This document shows, one piece after another, positions 8,903 to 17,572 of a stretch of DNA of 64,000 nucleotides. This DNA comes from Winogradskyella flava (GTDB lineage Bacteria > Bacteroidota > Bacteroidia > Flavobacteriales > Flavobacteriaceae): contig NZ_JACLCP010000001.1 in the NCBI RefSeq assembly GCF_014243395.1, positions 1,178,001-1,242,000 of the forward strand, written 5' to 3'. A program made the position numbers and the translations under genes. The notes under the pieces are model-generated. The model searched no databases, was not told the origin of the DNA, and was given only the letters and a program-made list of their open reading frames with translations. Position 1 is the stretch's first letter, and the number at the start of each line of letters is the position of its first letter.

Positions 8903-9709
8903 ATGGAACAACAAATTATAATTGCGGGCATGCATCGTTCAGGGACATCTCTGAGTGCTAGCTTATTGCAAAAATCAGGCTTATTTATTGGGAGCGATTT
9001 AATGTCAGGACGATTCGATAATGAAAAAGGACACTTTGAAGATTTAAGGATTCTTGAGATTCATGAAAATGATCTTGCAATGAAAGGACTAAATACAACT
9101 GGAATGGGACAAGGTATCCATGACAGTTTGGCATTTGAATCTATAACAGAAACGAAAATTGAACGATTTTTAAACGAATTACCTGATCTCAAATTGTGGG
9201 GGTGGAAAGAGCCAAGAACCACGCTTTATTTAGAAGCTTGGAAAGGTGTATTGCCCAATGCTAAATACATTGCATTGTACAGGCATTATGATGAGGTAGC
9301 CATGTCCTTGATACGACGTTATAAATATAAGTTAAGATATGGGATTGGTATGACCAAGTTTACAAGGCTCAAGCATTTTATAATTTATCCAATTAATATA
9401 TTAATTAAAAGGAGACAGGCTTATAAAGCTTGGGTGGTATACAATAAGGCTATTTTAAATTGTCATAATAAATTTCCCGAAGACACCATAATATTTAATT
9501 TAAACAACTTTACAGATAATTATAATACTGCCCTTCAAGAGATAAACAAAGCATTCAATATCCATCTTAAAGATATAGATGTCGATCAAATTTTGAACAA
9601 AAAACTGCTTAACGCAACAAAAAAACAGGGATTGCGTCTAAGACTTTTTTCTAAGCAAGACTTGGAAGGAGTGTTAAATGATTTAAACAAAAAAACAAAA
9701 TGGATGTAA
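8903..9709 (+). CDS. Sulfotransferase family protein
   Basis: A 268-residue P-loop protein. IIIAGMHRSGTSLSASLL at about residues 5-22 is the 5'-phosphosulfate binding loop of PAPS-dependent sulfotransferases, and KGHFEDLRIL near 47 is a block often seen in bacterial polysaccharide sulfotransferases. YIALYRHYDEVAMSLIRR near 125-142 matches the 3'-phosphate binding region. The family moves sulfate from PAPS to a sugar hydroxyl. In this cluster it suggests a sulfated surface polysaccharide, which is common in marine bacteria. Its last 10 bp overlap the start of the polymerase-like gene. The acceptor is inferred only from context. Confidence 0.8.
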   Translation: MEQQIIIAGMHRSGTSLSASLLQKSGLFIGSDLMSGRFDNEKGHFEDLRILEIHENDLAMKGLNTTGMGQGIHDSLAFESITETKIERFLNELPDLKLWGWKEPRTTLYLEAWKGVLPNAKYIALYRHYDEVAMSLIRRYKYKLRYGIGMTKFTRLKHFIIYPINILIKRRQAYKAWVVYNKAILNCHNKFPEDTIIFNLNNFTDNYNTALQEINKAFNIHLKDIDVDQILNKKLLNATKKQGLRLRLFSKQDLEGVLNDLNKKTKWM

Positions 9710-11106
9710 ACGCTAAAAAACTAATTATCGTTGTTTTTTTTCTGGGTCTTTTCTCTGCAATACTTGGGCCTCACTTTATGTCTACTATGAAGAGTGTATT
9801 ATCTCTTAGTGTGGTTATTTTTCTTTTTTTTAAACTGAGAAATCCATTTTTTTTAACCATTTTTTTAGCGCTTGTATATCAATGGTTACAGATAAATATT
9901 AAAATTGTCTATGGTAATATCACTGATATTCCTTTAGAACATCAATTTAGCTTTCATCAAGATGTCGAGTTTATTTATATTGCTAATACCATAAGCAATA
10001 TAGGTTTAATATGTTTTGCTTTAGGTTTATATTGGCCCTTAAAGAAACGCATTGGGTCATTCGATATTACGGAAAAATTGCCAAAACAATATCGACCGGA
10101 TAGACTACTTTATGTTTATATCATTTTTAGTTTGGTCCTAACTGGGTTGGGAGTTCTTGTTAGTAATGTGTCTGGTCTTAATACTCTTATTGTAGCTATT
10201 TCTAAATTAAAGTGGGGTTTTTTGCTAGCAACGTTTATATATTGCCATTTGTTGAATTCATCAAAAAAAGTATTGTATGCGTTTGTTTTAGTTGAAGTTT
10301 TAGTTGGGTTTACAGGTTATTTTTCTGGCTTTAAAGATATAATTCTAATTCTTATAATCGGCTGGTTTTCAATTAAAAAGTTGATAAATTATAAATCATA
10401 TGTTCAGTTTATAGTTGTGCTAAGTTTGGGGCTGTCCTTAGGTTTAGTCTGGACAGCAGTTAAGTTTGATTACAGAGATTTTCTTGTAGGTGGTGAGAAG
10501 TCCCAAAGAGTAGTTGTCTCTAAAACAGATGCAACGAAAGAACTTCTCAAATTACTCAAAGATTTATCAAAAGATGATATTTTAATATCGTCCGAGTTTT
10601 TTATTGACAGACTGAGTTACATAGAATTTTTCTCTATTGTCTTGCGAAATGTTCCAAATAGTATTCCATTTGAGAATGGTAAAATTTTTAAGGAGTCATC
10701 CTTATTTTACTTTAAGCCCAGGCTCTTATTCCCTGATAAACCACTGATAGATGATTCTGATCATACAAATAAGTATACAAGATTAAATCTAATGGATGAT
10801 GGGCGTGCGTCGCATAGTATTGGTTTTATGACAGATGCTTATATTGACTTTGGACCTATTGGAATGTTTCCATTTCTTATAGGTCTTGGCCTTCTTTTTG
10901 GGATTACTATGAGAATACTTATTTTTAAATCACCTAATATTTTTTGGGCTATAATTTATACAGTGCCTTTTTATTTTTTAGTAAGTGTCTACAGTTTTAA
11001 CATGATTAAAGTTATGGGTAATTTTATTACTTATTTTATTCCTGTATTTTTTCTAAGAAATATCTTCTATAAGTACTTTGACAAATATTTCATAGCTAAT
11101 GAGTAA
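9700..11106 (+). CDS. Wzy-like O-antigen/polysaccharide polymerase (multi-pass)
   Basis: A 468-residue polytopic membrane protein with about 10-12 hydrophobic helices. A large soluble loop at about residues 260-370 contains YFKPRLLFPDKP and HSIGFMTDAYIDFGPIGMFP. This layout and the late GP(I/L)GxFP pattern are typical of Wzy/O-antigen polymerase-like proteins of Bacteroidetes clusters, which are too divergent for motif-level certainty. It is the only candidate polymerase in the window and sits among the glycosyltransferases, overlapping its neighbours on both sides. A flippase (Wzx) is not present in the window, and this protein does not look like one. Confidence 0.7.
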   Translation: MDVNAKKLIIVVFFLGLFSAILGPHFMSTMKSVLSLSVVIFLFFKLRNPFFLTIFLALVYQWLQINIKIVYGNITDIPLEHQFSFHQDVEFIYIANTISNIGLICFALGLYWPLKKRIGSFDITEKLPKQYRPDRLLYVYIIFSLVLTGLGVLVSNVSGLNTLIVAISKLKWGFLLATFIYCHLLNSSKKVLYAFVLVEVLVGFTGYFSGFKDIILILIIGWFSIKKLINYKSYVQFIVVLSLGLSLGLVWTAVKFDYRDFLVGGEKSQRVVVSKTDATKELLKLLKDLSKDDILISSEFFIDRLSYIEFFSIVLRNVPNSIPFENGKIFKESSLFYFKPRLLFPDKPLIDDSDHTNKYTRLNLMDDGRASHSIGFMTDAYIDFGPIGMFPFLIGLGLLFGITMRILIFKSPNIFWAIIYTVPFYFLVSVYSFNMIKVMGNFITYFIPVFFLRNIFYKYFDKYFIANE

Positions 11107-12097
11107 AAAGGTTTCTTTATTTTACCGAAAAAGAATCTCTGGTTTTAACAGTATTGAGGAGATATTTGATGGGTTACATTCGCAAATGGCAAAGAAGATT
11201 AATGTGGAAAAAGTAGAAGCGCCACACTCTACTTTAAGTCTAAGAGCTGTAATCTCTAACTTAAAATTTTTACGCAACAACAAGTCCCAAATTAACCATA
11301 TCACTGGCCACATAAACTATGCGGCTCTTGTTACTGGCAGAAACACCTTGCTAACTGTTCATGACATTAAGTCAACCTTTTCAAATAATATAATTAAAAA
11401 TTTTTTTTTAATGATTTTTCTGTATTGGTTGCCTGCTTTAATAGTTAGGTATATAACAGTAATTTCTAATCAAACCAAAGATGAAGTCATTAAATATGTT
11501 CCTTTTGCAAAGCACAAGATTAAAGTAATACACAATCCTATAAACCCAGCTTTGAGTTTTGTTCAAAAAGACTTTAACGCTTCATGCCCCAAAATTTTAT
11601 GTGTGGGAACTAAAGAAAATAAAAATTTAGAATCTATTTTTAAAGCCATAGATGGCTTGCCTTGCGAACTAATAGTTATAGGTGTTTTGAGTAAAACACA
11701 AAAAGGACTAATTTCAAAATATAATATTAGTAGCAAAAATTATTACGATTTAAATTATCTCGAAGTCATAGAAAAATATATAGAATGCGATATATTATGT
11801 TTCCCGTCTACTTATGAAGGTTTCGGAATGCCTATAATTGAAGCTCAGGCTGTAGGACGCCCTGTAATCACTTCTAATTTTGGAGCAATGAAAGAAGTAG
11901 CTTCTGATTCTGCCTGCTTAGTGGATCCATTTAGCATAGCTGAAATTAGAAATGGTTTGGAATACATTATAGATAATGCAGAATACAGGAATTGCCTTAT
12001 CGAGAGTGGATTAAAAAATATAAAACGATTTCACCAGGAGGTCATTGTGCATGAGTACTTGTCAGTTTACAAACTAATAGATGAGCAGATTAAATGA
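11099..12097 (+). CDS. Glycosyltransferase family 4
   Basis: A 332-residue GT-B glycosyltransferase. HITGHINYAALVTGRNTLLT and TVHDIKSTF near residues 62-95 are the acceptor-side blocks. The donor site FPSTYEGFGMPIIEAQAVG near 238-256, followed by RPVITSNFGAMKEVA, is the canonical E-x7-E region of GT4. It overlaps the polymerase by 8 bp and the next gene by 4 bp, consistent with operon expression. Mannosyl- or related transferase activity is typical of this subgroup, but the donor cannot be read from sequence. Confidence 0.87.
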   Translation: MSKKVSLFYRKRISGFNSIEEIFDGLHSQMAKKINVEKVEAPHSTLSLRAVISNLKFLRNNKSQINHITGHINYAALVTGRNTLLTVHDIKSTFSNNIIKNFFLMIFLYWLPALIVRYITVISNQTKDEVIKYVPFAKHKIKVIHNPINPALSFVQKDFNASCPKILCVGTKENKNLESIFKAIDGLPCELIVIGVLSKTQKGLISKYNISSKNYYDLNYLEVIEKYIECDILCFPSTYEGFGMPIIEAQAVGRPVITSNFGAMKEVASDSACLVDPFSIAEIRNGLEYIIDNAEYRNCLIESGLKNIKRFHQEVIVHEYLSVYKLIDEQIK

Positions 12098-13257
12098 AAA
12101 AAACAATTAAGGTTTTAATATGCATAGACTGGTTCTTGCCAGCTTATAAAGCTGGCGGTCCTATTCAATCAATTTCTAATTTGGTTAATCATCTTAAGGA
12201 TGAGTTTGACATATTCATAGCGACCTCAAATACGGACTTGGGAGAAAGGCTTGATTTAGGTACTGCTTTATTGAACACCTGGTTAACAAAAGATGGCTAT
12301 AAGATCATTTACTTAGACCAACAACATCAAAACCTTAAGTTTTACAAGGCTATTTTTATACCACAGAATTTTGATGTGGTTTACTTTAATTCGTTATTTT
12401 CATTTAAGTTCACTTTGCTGCCATTATTGATTTTTAAGGAAATTAAAATGCGACGGGTTTTAGCACCAAGAGGAATGTTGGGAGAGGGTGCTTTAGCCAT
12501 TAAACCATTCAAGAAACGAGTTTTTTTGAAATTGTTTAGATTATTTCAATTACATGAAAAGGTAATTTGGCACGCTACAGCAAATAGTGAAGTAAAAGAG
12601 ATAATAGCTCACTTTGGTAAAAGAAAGGAGCTGATTTTGGCACCAAATCTGTCAGCTAAAATAGATACCAAATATCATCCAAAAAAGAAAGTTCAAAACC
12701 GAATTAAGATTTTTTTCCTTTCAAGAATAGCTATCAAAAAAAATTTGATCGGAGCCATTAGTTATTTATCCAAAATTGATAAAAGTTATAAAGTCGAGTT
12801 TACAATAATCGGTCCAGTTGATGAAGAAAAATACTGGAAAAAATGTAAGTATGAAATCGACAAGCTATCTCAAAATATTGAAGTTATTATTTTAGGTGCT
12901 GTGCCAAACCATAAACTTGCAGCTATTCTAGATGAGCAGCACATTTTACTTTTACCGACACATCATGAAAACTTTGGACATGTAATAATGGAATCATGGC
13001 AAAGAGGATGTCCCGTTGTTATTTCAGATAAAACTCCTTGGCGGAACTTAAGAAAGAAGCATCTGGGCTTTGATATTTCTTTAAATAATTCAACCGATTT
13101 TATAAACGCTATTGAGTTGTTTTCGATGATGAACGAGAATACGTATAATGAATGGTCTAAATCGGCATTTAAATACGCAAAGGCATTTACAGAGAATGTA
13201 AGTCTATTAGAACAAAATAAAGCGTTATTTTTGAACGCTGTAAACGACAATAGATAA
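12094..13257 (+). CDS. Glycosyltransferase family 4
   Basis: A 387-residue GT-B enzyme. The N-terminus [20 protein letters not shown] has the KAGGP loop typical of GT4 members that start with a glycine-rich acceptor loop. [14 protein letters not shown] near residue 121 is a conserved block of this subgroup. The donor-binding motif is [19 protein letters not shown] near 287-305, then [14 protein letters not shown]. It is coupled to the previous gene by ATGA and followed after 2 bp by the SDR gene. A cytoplasmic repeat-unit glycosyltransferase is the best call. Confidence 0.85.
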   Translation: MKKTIKVLICIDWFLPAYKAGGPIQSISNLVNHLKDEFDIFIATSNTDLGERLDLGTALLNTWLTKDGYKIIYLDQQHQNLKFYKAIFIPQNFDVVYFNSLFSFKFTLLPLLIFKEIKMRRVLAPRGMLGEGALAIKPFKKRVFLKLFRLFQLHEKVIWHATANSEVKEIIAHFGKRKELILAPNLSAKIDTKYHPKKKVQNRIKIFFLSRIAIKKNLIGAISYLSKIDKSYKVEFTIIGPVDEEKYWKKCKYEIDKLSQNIEVIILGAVPNHKLAAILDEQHILLLPTHHENFGHVIMESWQRGCPVVISDKTPWRNLRKKHLGFDISLNNSTDFINAIELFSMMNENTYNEWSKSAFKYAKAFTENVSLLEQNKALFLNAVNDNR

Positions 13258-13259
13258 TA

Positions 13260-14210
13260 ATGAAAAGAATTTTAATTACTGGTGGTGCCGGTTTTGTGGG
13301 ATCTCATTTATGTGAACGATTGCTCAATGAAGGCAACGAAATTATTTGTTTAGATAATTTTTTTACAGGTGCTAAAAACAACATAGAGCATTTAATGGAT
13401 CATCACTATTTTGAATTAGTGCGTCATGATATAACCAACTCATATATGGCAGAGGTAGATGAGATTTACAACATGGCTTGTCCAGCATCACCTGTGCATT
13501 ATCAATACAATCCTATTAAGACGGTAAAAACATCTGTCATGGGAGCTATTAATATGTTGGGACTGGCAAAGCGGGTCAAGGCTAAGATCTTACAAGCATC
13601 GACAAGTGAGGTATATGGGGATCCAACCGTACATCCACAACCAGAAAGTTATTGGGGTAATGTGAACCCTATTGGATTAAGATCTTGTTATGACGAAGGT
13701 AAGCGCTGCGCAGAAACTCTTTTTATGGATTATCATAAAGAAAACAATGTAGAGATAAAAATCATTAGAATATTTAATACTTATGGTCCTCGAATGCATC
13801 CGCAAGATGGTAGAGTGGTATCCAATTTTATTGTTCAGGCATTAAAGGGAGATCCAATTACTGTTTTCGGTGATGGAAAACAGACAAGAAGTTTTCAATA
13901 TGTTGATGACTTAGTAGAAGGTACAATTCGTATGATGAATAGTAGAGATGGCTTCATTGGTCCTGTGAACATAGGTAATCCAAATGAGTTTACTATGCTG
14001 CAATTGGCTAAGGAAGTTATTGATTTAACTAACTCTAAATCGGAAATTACATTTTTACCTTTGCCAAAAGACGACCCTATGCAACGTCAGCCAGATATAA
14101 GTTTAGCGAAAAAAGAGCTAAATAATTGGGAGCCAAAAATACAATTGCGTGAAGGCTTGGGAAAGACAATCGCATATTTCGATAGCTTGTTGAAACAAAA
14201 AATTTTTTAG
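13260..14210 (+). CDS. uxs: UDP-glucuronate decarboxylase (UDP-xylose synthase)
   Basis: A 316-residue extended short-chain dehydrogenase. The Rossmann motif [10 protein letters not shown] lies at residues 8-17. STSEVYGDP near 118 and the catalytic YDEGK (Tyr-x3-Lys) near 144 follow. [20 protein letters not shown] near 176 and [14 protein letters not shown] near 129 are hallmarks of the UXS group. The family oxidises and decarboxylates UDP-glucuronate to UDP-xylose with bound NAD. Length and motifs fit the single-domain bacterial and plant enzymes, without the ArnA formyltransferase domain. The product would supply xylose (or, after epimerisation, arabinose) for the polysaccharide. A dTDP-glucose dehydratase is unlikely given the UXS-specific motifs. 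Confidence 0.92.
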   Translation: MKRILITGGAGFVGSHLCERLLNEGNEIICLDNFFTGAKNNIEHLMDHHYFELVRHDITNSYMAEVDEIYNMACPASPVHYQYNPIKTVKTSVMGAINMLGLAKRVKAKILQASTSEVYGDPTVHPQPESYWGNVNPIGLRSCYDEGKRCAETLFMDYHKENNVEIKIIRIFNTYGPRMHPQDGRVVSNFIVQALKGDPITVFGDGKQTRSFQYVDDLVEGTIRMMNSRDGFIGPVNIGNPNEFTMLQLAKEVIDLTNSKSEITFLPLPKDDPMQRQPDISLAKKELNNWEPKIQLREGLGKTIAYFDSLLKQKIF

Positions 14211-14227
14211 TTTAATCAGGGGAAAAG

Positions 14228-14782
14228 TTGAAAACCGATCTTTCTAAATATGATAATAGCTGGTATAAGCCAGGTTCTAAGCTTAAGCGTATGGTTTGGT
14301 ACTTTGTCAATATATTGTTTTTTCAACTTTCATGGAACATATCTTCAGGCCTAAAAGTTCTTCTGCTTAGACTTTTTGGAGCGGAACTTGGGAAGGGAGT
14401 TGTCATAAAACCAAAAGTTAACATTAAATATCCTTGGAAGCTAAAAATCGGAAATGATTGTTGGGTTGGTGAGGGCGTATGGATTGATAACCTAGATGAG
14501 GTGATTTTAGAGGATAATGTATGTATTTCTCAAGGAACTCTATTATTGTGTGGTAATCACAATTACAAAAAATCAACGTTCGATTTAATGATTGCACCTA
14601 TAATCTTAAAAGAAGGCTCTTGGGTTGGAGCAAAGTGCACAGTTGCACCTGGAGTGACTCTTAAAAATCATTCTGTTTTAACTTTAGGTTCATCAGCAAC
14701 TAAAGATCTTGAGGCTTATACTATTTATAGTGGAAATCCAGCCGAGAAAGTAAAACTTCGAAAATTTGATCCAATCGAATGA
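14228..14782 (+). CDS. WcaF-type sugar O-acetyltransferase (LbH), TTG start
   Basis: A 184-residue left-handed beta-helix acetyltransferase. Hexapeptide repeats run from about residue 57 to 165 (GKGVVIKPKVNIKYP, IGNDCWVGEGVWIDN, LEDNVCISQGTLL, EGSWVGAKCTVAPGVTLK). CGNHNYKKSTFDL near 115 carries the catalytic His. NPAEKVKLRKF ends the domain. The WcaF/colanic-acid group O-acetylates sugars with acetyl-CoA. The frame has no ATG near its N-terminus; the TTG at 14228, giving MKTDLSKYDNSWYKPG, matches the usual WcaF start. It overlaps the next gene by 4 bp. Confidence 0.87.
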   Translation: MKTDLSKYDNSWYKPGSKLKRMVWYFVNILFFQLSWNISSGLKVLLLRLFGAELGKGVVIKPKVNIKYPWKLKIGNDCWVGEGVWIDNLDEVILEDNVCISQGTLLLCGNHNYKKSTFDLMIAPIILKEGSWVGAKCTVAPGVTLKNHSVLTLGSSATKDLEAYTIYSGNPAEKVKLRKFDPIE

Positions 14783-15528
14783 AAGTTTCGATAATTACCG
14801 CAACATATAATAGTGAAGATACAATTGAGACCTGTATGCATTCAGTTATAATGCAGACTCATGAGAATATCGAGTACATTATCATTGATGGTAAATCTAC
14901 AGACCGAACGCTTAGTAAAATAAATTTATTAGCAAAAAACAGGGCCAATATTAGAGTGTTTTCAGAACAAGATACCGGGATATATGACGCGCTTAATAAA
15001 GGCATAACTAAGTCAACAGGAGATATTGTTGGGTTTGTACATTCGGATGATTTTTTGGCAGATTCTAATGTAATTGAAAAAATAGTTGAGGTGTTTAAGT
15101 CGCAAAACGTTGATGGTGTTTATGGCAATTTACATTATGTGGCTTTGAATGATACAAATAAAGTCATACGCAACTGGGTGAGTAAAACCTTTAAAACCAA
15201 ATTATTAAAACAAGGTTGGATGCCAGCGCATCCAACATTATATCTAAAAAAGGAATTGTACAATTTAAGTGGTAGGTTTGACCTGAGCTATAAGATTGCA
15301 GCGGATTATGATTTTATTTTACGTATATTTAAACAAAACGAATTGAAGTTTTTTTATTTGCCTACAGTTATTGTTAAAATGAGAGTGGGTGGTGCTAGTA
15401 ATAGGAGTTTAAAGAATATTATTCAAAAAACAAAAGAAGATTATAGGGCAATTAAGAAAAACCAAACAGGGAATTGGATAACGATAATAGTAAAGAATTT
15501 TAGTAAAATCAAGCAATTTTTGACTTAG
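14779..15528 (+). CDS. Glycosyltransferase family 2 (WcaA-like)
   Basis: A 249-residue GT-A enzyme. VSIITATYNSEDTIETCMHS at the N-terminus, YIIIDGKSTDRT near residue 37 and SEQDTGIYDALNKGI near 65-79 are the diagnostic blocks of this compact GT2 subgroup. VHSDDFLAD near 92 supplies the metal-binding DD, and GWMPAHPTLYL near 147 and IAADYDFILRIF near 173 are acceptor-side motifs. It starts inside the end of the acetyltransferase gene (ATGA). It is the last glycosyltransferase before the initiating-transferase gene. Confidence 0.9.
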   Translation: MKVSIITATYNSEDTIETCMHSVIMQTHENIEYIIIDGKSTDRTLSKINLLAKNRANIRVFSEQDTGIYDALNKGITKSTGDIVGFVHSDDFLADSNVIEKIVEVFKSQNVDGVYGNLHYVALNDTNKVIRNWVSKTFKTKLLKQGWMPAHPTLYLKKELYNLSGRFDLSYKIAADYDFILRIFKQNELKFFYLPTVIVKMRVGGASNRSLKNIIQKTKEDYRAIKKNQTGNWITIIVKNFSKIKQFLT

Positions 15529-15623
15529 CTCAATCGATTAAAAACTTTGGTGATTATAATAATGAAGTCATTGTTTTTTGTTGCATATTTGATCTATCCA
15601 AAAAGCTAATTGTACTAATACCT

Positions 15624-16712
15624 ATGGTAAAAGAACTACTTGAAAATTTTAATCCTCAAGATTATGTTGCTATACTAGCTTTAGTCACTGTAGTAATTGC
15701 GTTTGTAGTATCTATTACCAGTTACCCTGCAATTATTAACGTTGCTATAGCTAAAAATTTAATGGATGACCCTGATTCCAGGAGTAGTCACTCAGGAAAG
15801 GTTCCGAACTTAGGTGGTATAGGTATGTATATTGGTATTGTGGTTCCAATCACTATTGTTGGTGCGCTCCTGGATACCAAGAGCCTTTTACTTATTTTAG
15901 GAAGTATCACACTACTGTTTTTTTTAGGTTTAAAGGATGATATCTTAATACTTTCACCTCGCAAAAAATTTACTGGACAACTTTTTGCAGCACTTTTATT
16001 AATCATATTTACAGATACCCGTATTTCTGGCTTGTCAGGTATTTTAGATATTACCATAATGCCTTATTGGGTTTCGGTTATTTTCACCCTTTTTGTATAC
16101 TTGCTAATAATTAATGCTTATAATCTTATAGACGGCATTGACGGTTTGGCGGCAATGTTGGCATTAATGGCGAGTTGTGCATTTTTCTATCTTTTTTATG
16201 TTCATGGAGATATAAGCATGGTAGTTTTGGCAGCTGCAGTGATAGGTGTTATTATTCCATTTTTATTCTTAAACTTCTCTAGACGTAAAAAGATGTTCAT
16301 GGGTGATACTGGAAGTATGATTTTGGGGTTTATTATAGCAGTGTTTGCAGTAAGATTTATTGATAATTCAGAATCAACAATAGGCAATGTATATCGCAGT
16401 TCTTCACCAATAATAACATTGGCTATATTGTTTTTTCCTTTACTAGATACGCTGCGTATTTTTTTCATTAGGTTAGTGGTACTGAGATCTAGTCCTTTCG
16501 TTGCAGATAAAAACCATTTGCACCATCGTTTTTTAAGTCTAGGATTCTCTCATGCAAAGACTACTTTAATAGTAGTATTTATCAATATTGTTCTCATTCT
16601 GGTGGCTATATCTTGTAAGAATATGGATATTCATATGCAATTAATAATTTTGCTATGTTCTGGAACATTATTGTATTCATTTTATTTTATTTATCATTGG
16701 TTAAAGCCATAA
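15624..16712 (+). CDS. wecA: Undecaprenyl-phosphate sugar-1-phosphate transferase (WecA/MraY superfamily)
   Basis: A 362-residue polytopic membrane enzyme with about ten helices. DDPDSRSSHSGKVPNLGG near residue 47, KDDILILSPRKKF near 107 (the Mg-binding DD), NAYNLIDGIDGLAA near 168 and FMGDTGSMILGF near 230 are the classic WecA/TagO motifs. HHRFLSLGFSH near 302 is the C-terminal His-rich loop. It should transfer a HexNAc-1-phosphate from UDP-sugar to undecaprenyl phosphate and so start the lipid-linked repeat unit. It is separated from the glycosyltransferases by 95 bp. A CATATTTG near 15584-15591 is one base off the consensus -7 element, so a separate promoter is possible but weak. Confidence 0.9.
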   Translation: MVKELLENFNPQDYVAILALVTVVIAFVVSITSYPAIINVAIAKNLMDDPDSRSSHSGKVPNLGGIGMYIGIVVPITIVGALLDTKSLLLILGSITLLFFLGLKDDILILSPRKKFTGQLFAALLLIIFTDTRISGLSGILDITIMPYWVSVIFTLFVYLLIINAYNLIDGIDGLAAMLALMASCAFFYLFYVHGDISMVVLAAAVIGVIIPFLFLNFSRRKKMFMGDTGSMILGFIIAVFAVRFIDNSESTIGNVYRSSSPIITLAILFFPLLDTLRIFFIRLVVLRSSPFVADKNHLHHRFLSLGFSHAKTTLIVVFINIVLILVAISCKNMDIHMQLIILLCSGTLLYSFYFIYHWLKP

Positions 16713-16759
16713 TAAGAAAAACCAATCCCAAAGTGAAAACTTGCATTATTTATAATTAC

Positions 16760-16790
16760 TTTGCTCATATGGTATTAGACCTTATATTTG
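16760..16790 (+). promoter_or_regulatory. Bacteroidetes-type promoter of the export genes
   Basis: TTTG at 16760-16763 is followed after 19 bp by TATATTTG at 16783-16790. This fits the -33/-7 consensus TTTG-N19-TAnnTTTG of the primary sigma factor in this phylum. The ATG of the Wza-like gene begins 13 bp downstream. It suggests the export pair is transcribed separately from the glycosyltransferase operon. Confidence 0.75.
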
Positions 16791-16803
16791 CGGGATTGGT
16801 AAA

Positions 16804-17571
16804 ATGATTACAATGATTAAAAAATTTTTAATTTTAATTTGTGCTATAAGTGCATTTTCATGTGCAAGTAAAAAGGAAATATTGTACTTGCAGGATGCGG
16901 ATGAATATTCCAATGAAAATGTACCCTACACAAATGCTAAGATTCAACCAAACGATGTGTTGAAAATTACGGTTGGAGCATTGGTCCCTAGTTCTGCTAT
17001 TCCTTATAACAAAACAACAAATACTGTTGGAGGTGTTACTATTGAATTAATGCAGTTACAAGGATATTTGGTTTATGAAGATTTCACTATTAATTTTCCA
17101 ATATTAGGTATACTATCGGTTAAAGACAAAACAACTCAAGAATTTGCAGATTATCTTATTAAGCTTTTGGAGGATGGTGGACATTTAAAGGATCCATCAG
17201 TGGATGTAAGATTAATTAATGCAAAAGTAACAATTTTAGGAGAAGTTAAACAGCCTGGTACTTTCAACTTTACTGAGCAAAATATAACGCTATTGCAAGC
17301 ATTAGGTTATGCAGGTGATTTGACTATTAATGGGAAACGAGAAGATGTTATTCTAATGCGAGACGAGCAAGGTGTCCGTCAAATAACACATATAGATCTT
17401 ACAAAAGGAGATTGGCTCAATGGACCTTATAATTTTATCAAGCCCAATGATGTTATTATCGTCAATCCAAATCAGCCAAAAGTAAAGAGTGCTGGTTTTG
17501 TTGGAAATACGGGAACCGTAATTTCAGTAGTGTCAATTCTATTAACAACAATAGTCTTAATTACAAGGTAG
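16804..17571 (+). CDS. wza: Wza-like polysaccharide export lipoprotein
   Basis: A 255-residue protein with a short lipoprotein signal peptide ending at about Cys20 (AISAFSC). The Poly_export domain starts with KIQPNDVLKITVGAL near residue 49. An SLBB-type beta-grasp domain follows (VTILGEVKQPGTFNF near 142). A hydrophobic helix at about 235-253 closes the protein, as in Bacteroidetes Wza homologues. It should form the outer-membrane export channel with the adjacent autokinase. An alternative start at 16816 (MIKKF) would give an equally good signal peptide. The stop is 1 bp before the next start. Confidence 0.9.
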   Translation: MITMIKKFLILICAISAFSCASKKEILYLQDADEYSNENVPYTNAKIQPNDVLKITVGALVPSSAIPYNKTTNTVGGVTIELMQLQGYLVYEDFTINFPILGILSVKDKTTQEFADYLIKLLEDGGHLKDPSVDVRLINAKVTILGEVKQPGTFNFTEQNITLLQALGYAGDLTINGKREDVILMRDEQGVRQITHIDLTKGDWLNGPYNFIKPNDVIIVNPNQPKVKSAGFVGNTGTVISVVSILLTTIVLITR

Positions 17572-17572
17572 A

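Noticed and set aside
15563..15610. A 15-codon frame before the WecA-like gene
   Set aside because: Too short to judge; no conserved feature. It may be part of the leader of wecA.
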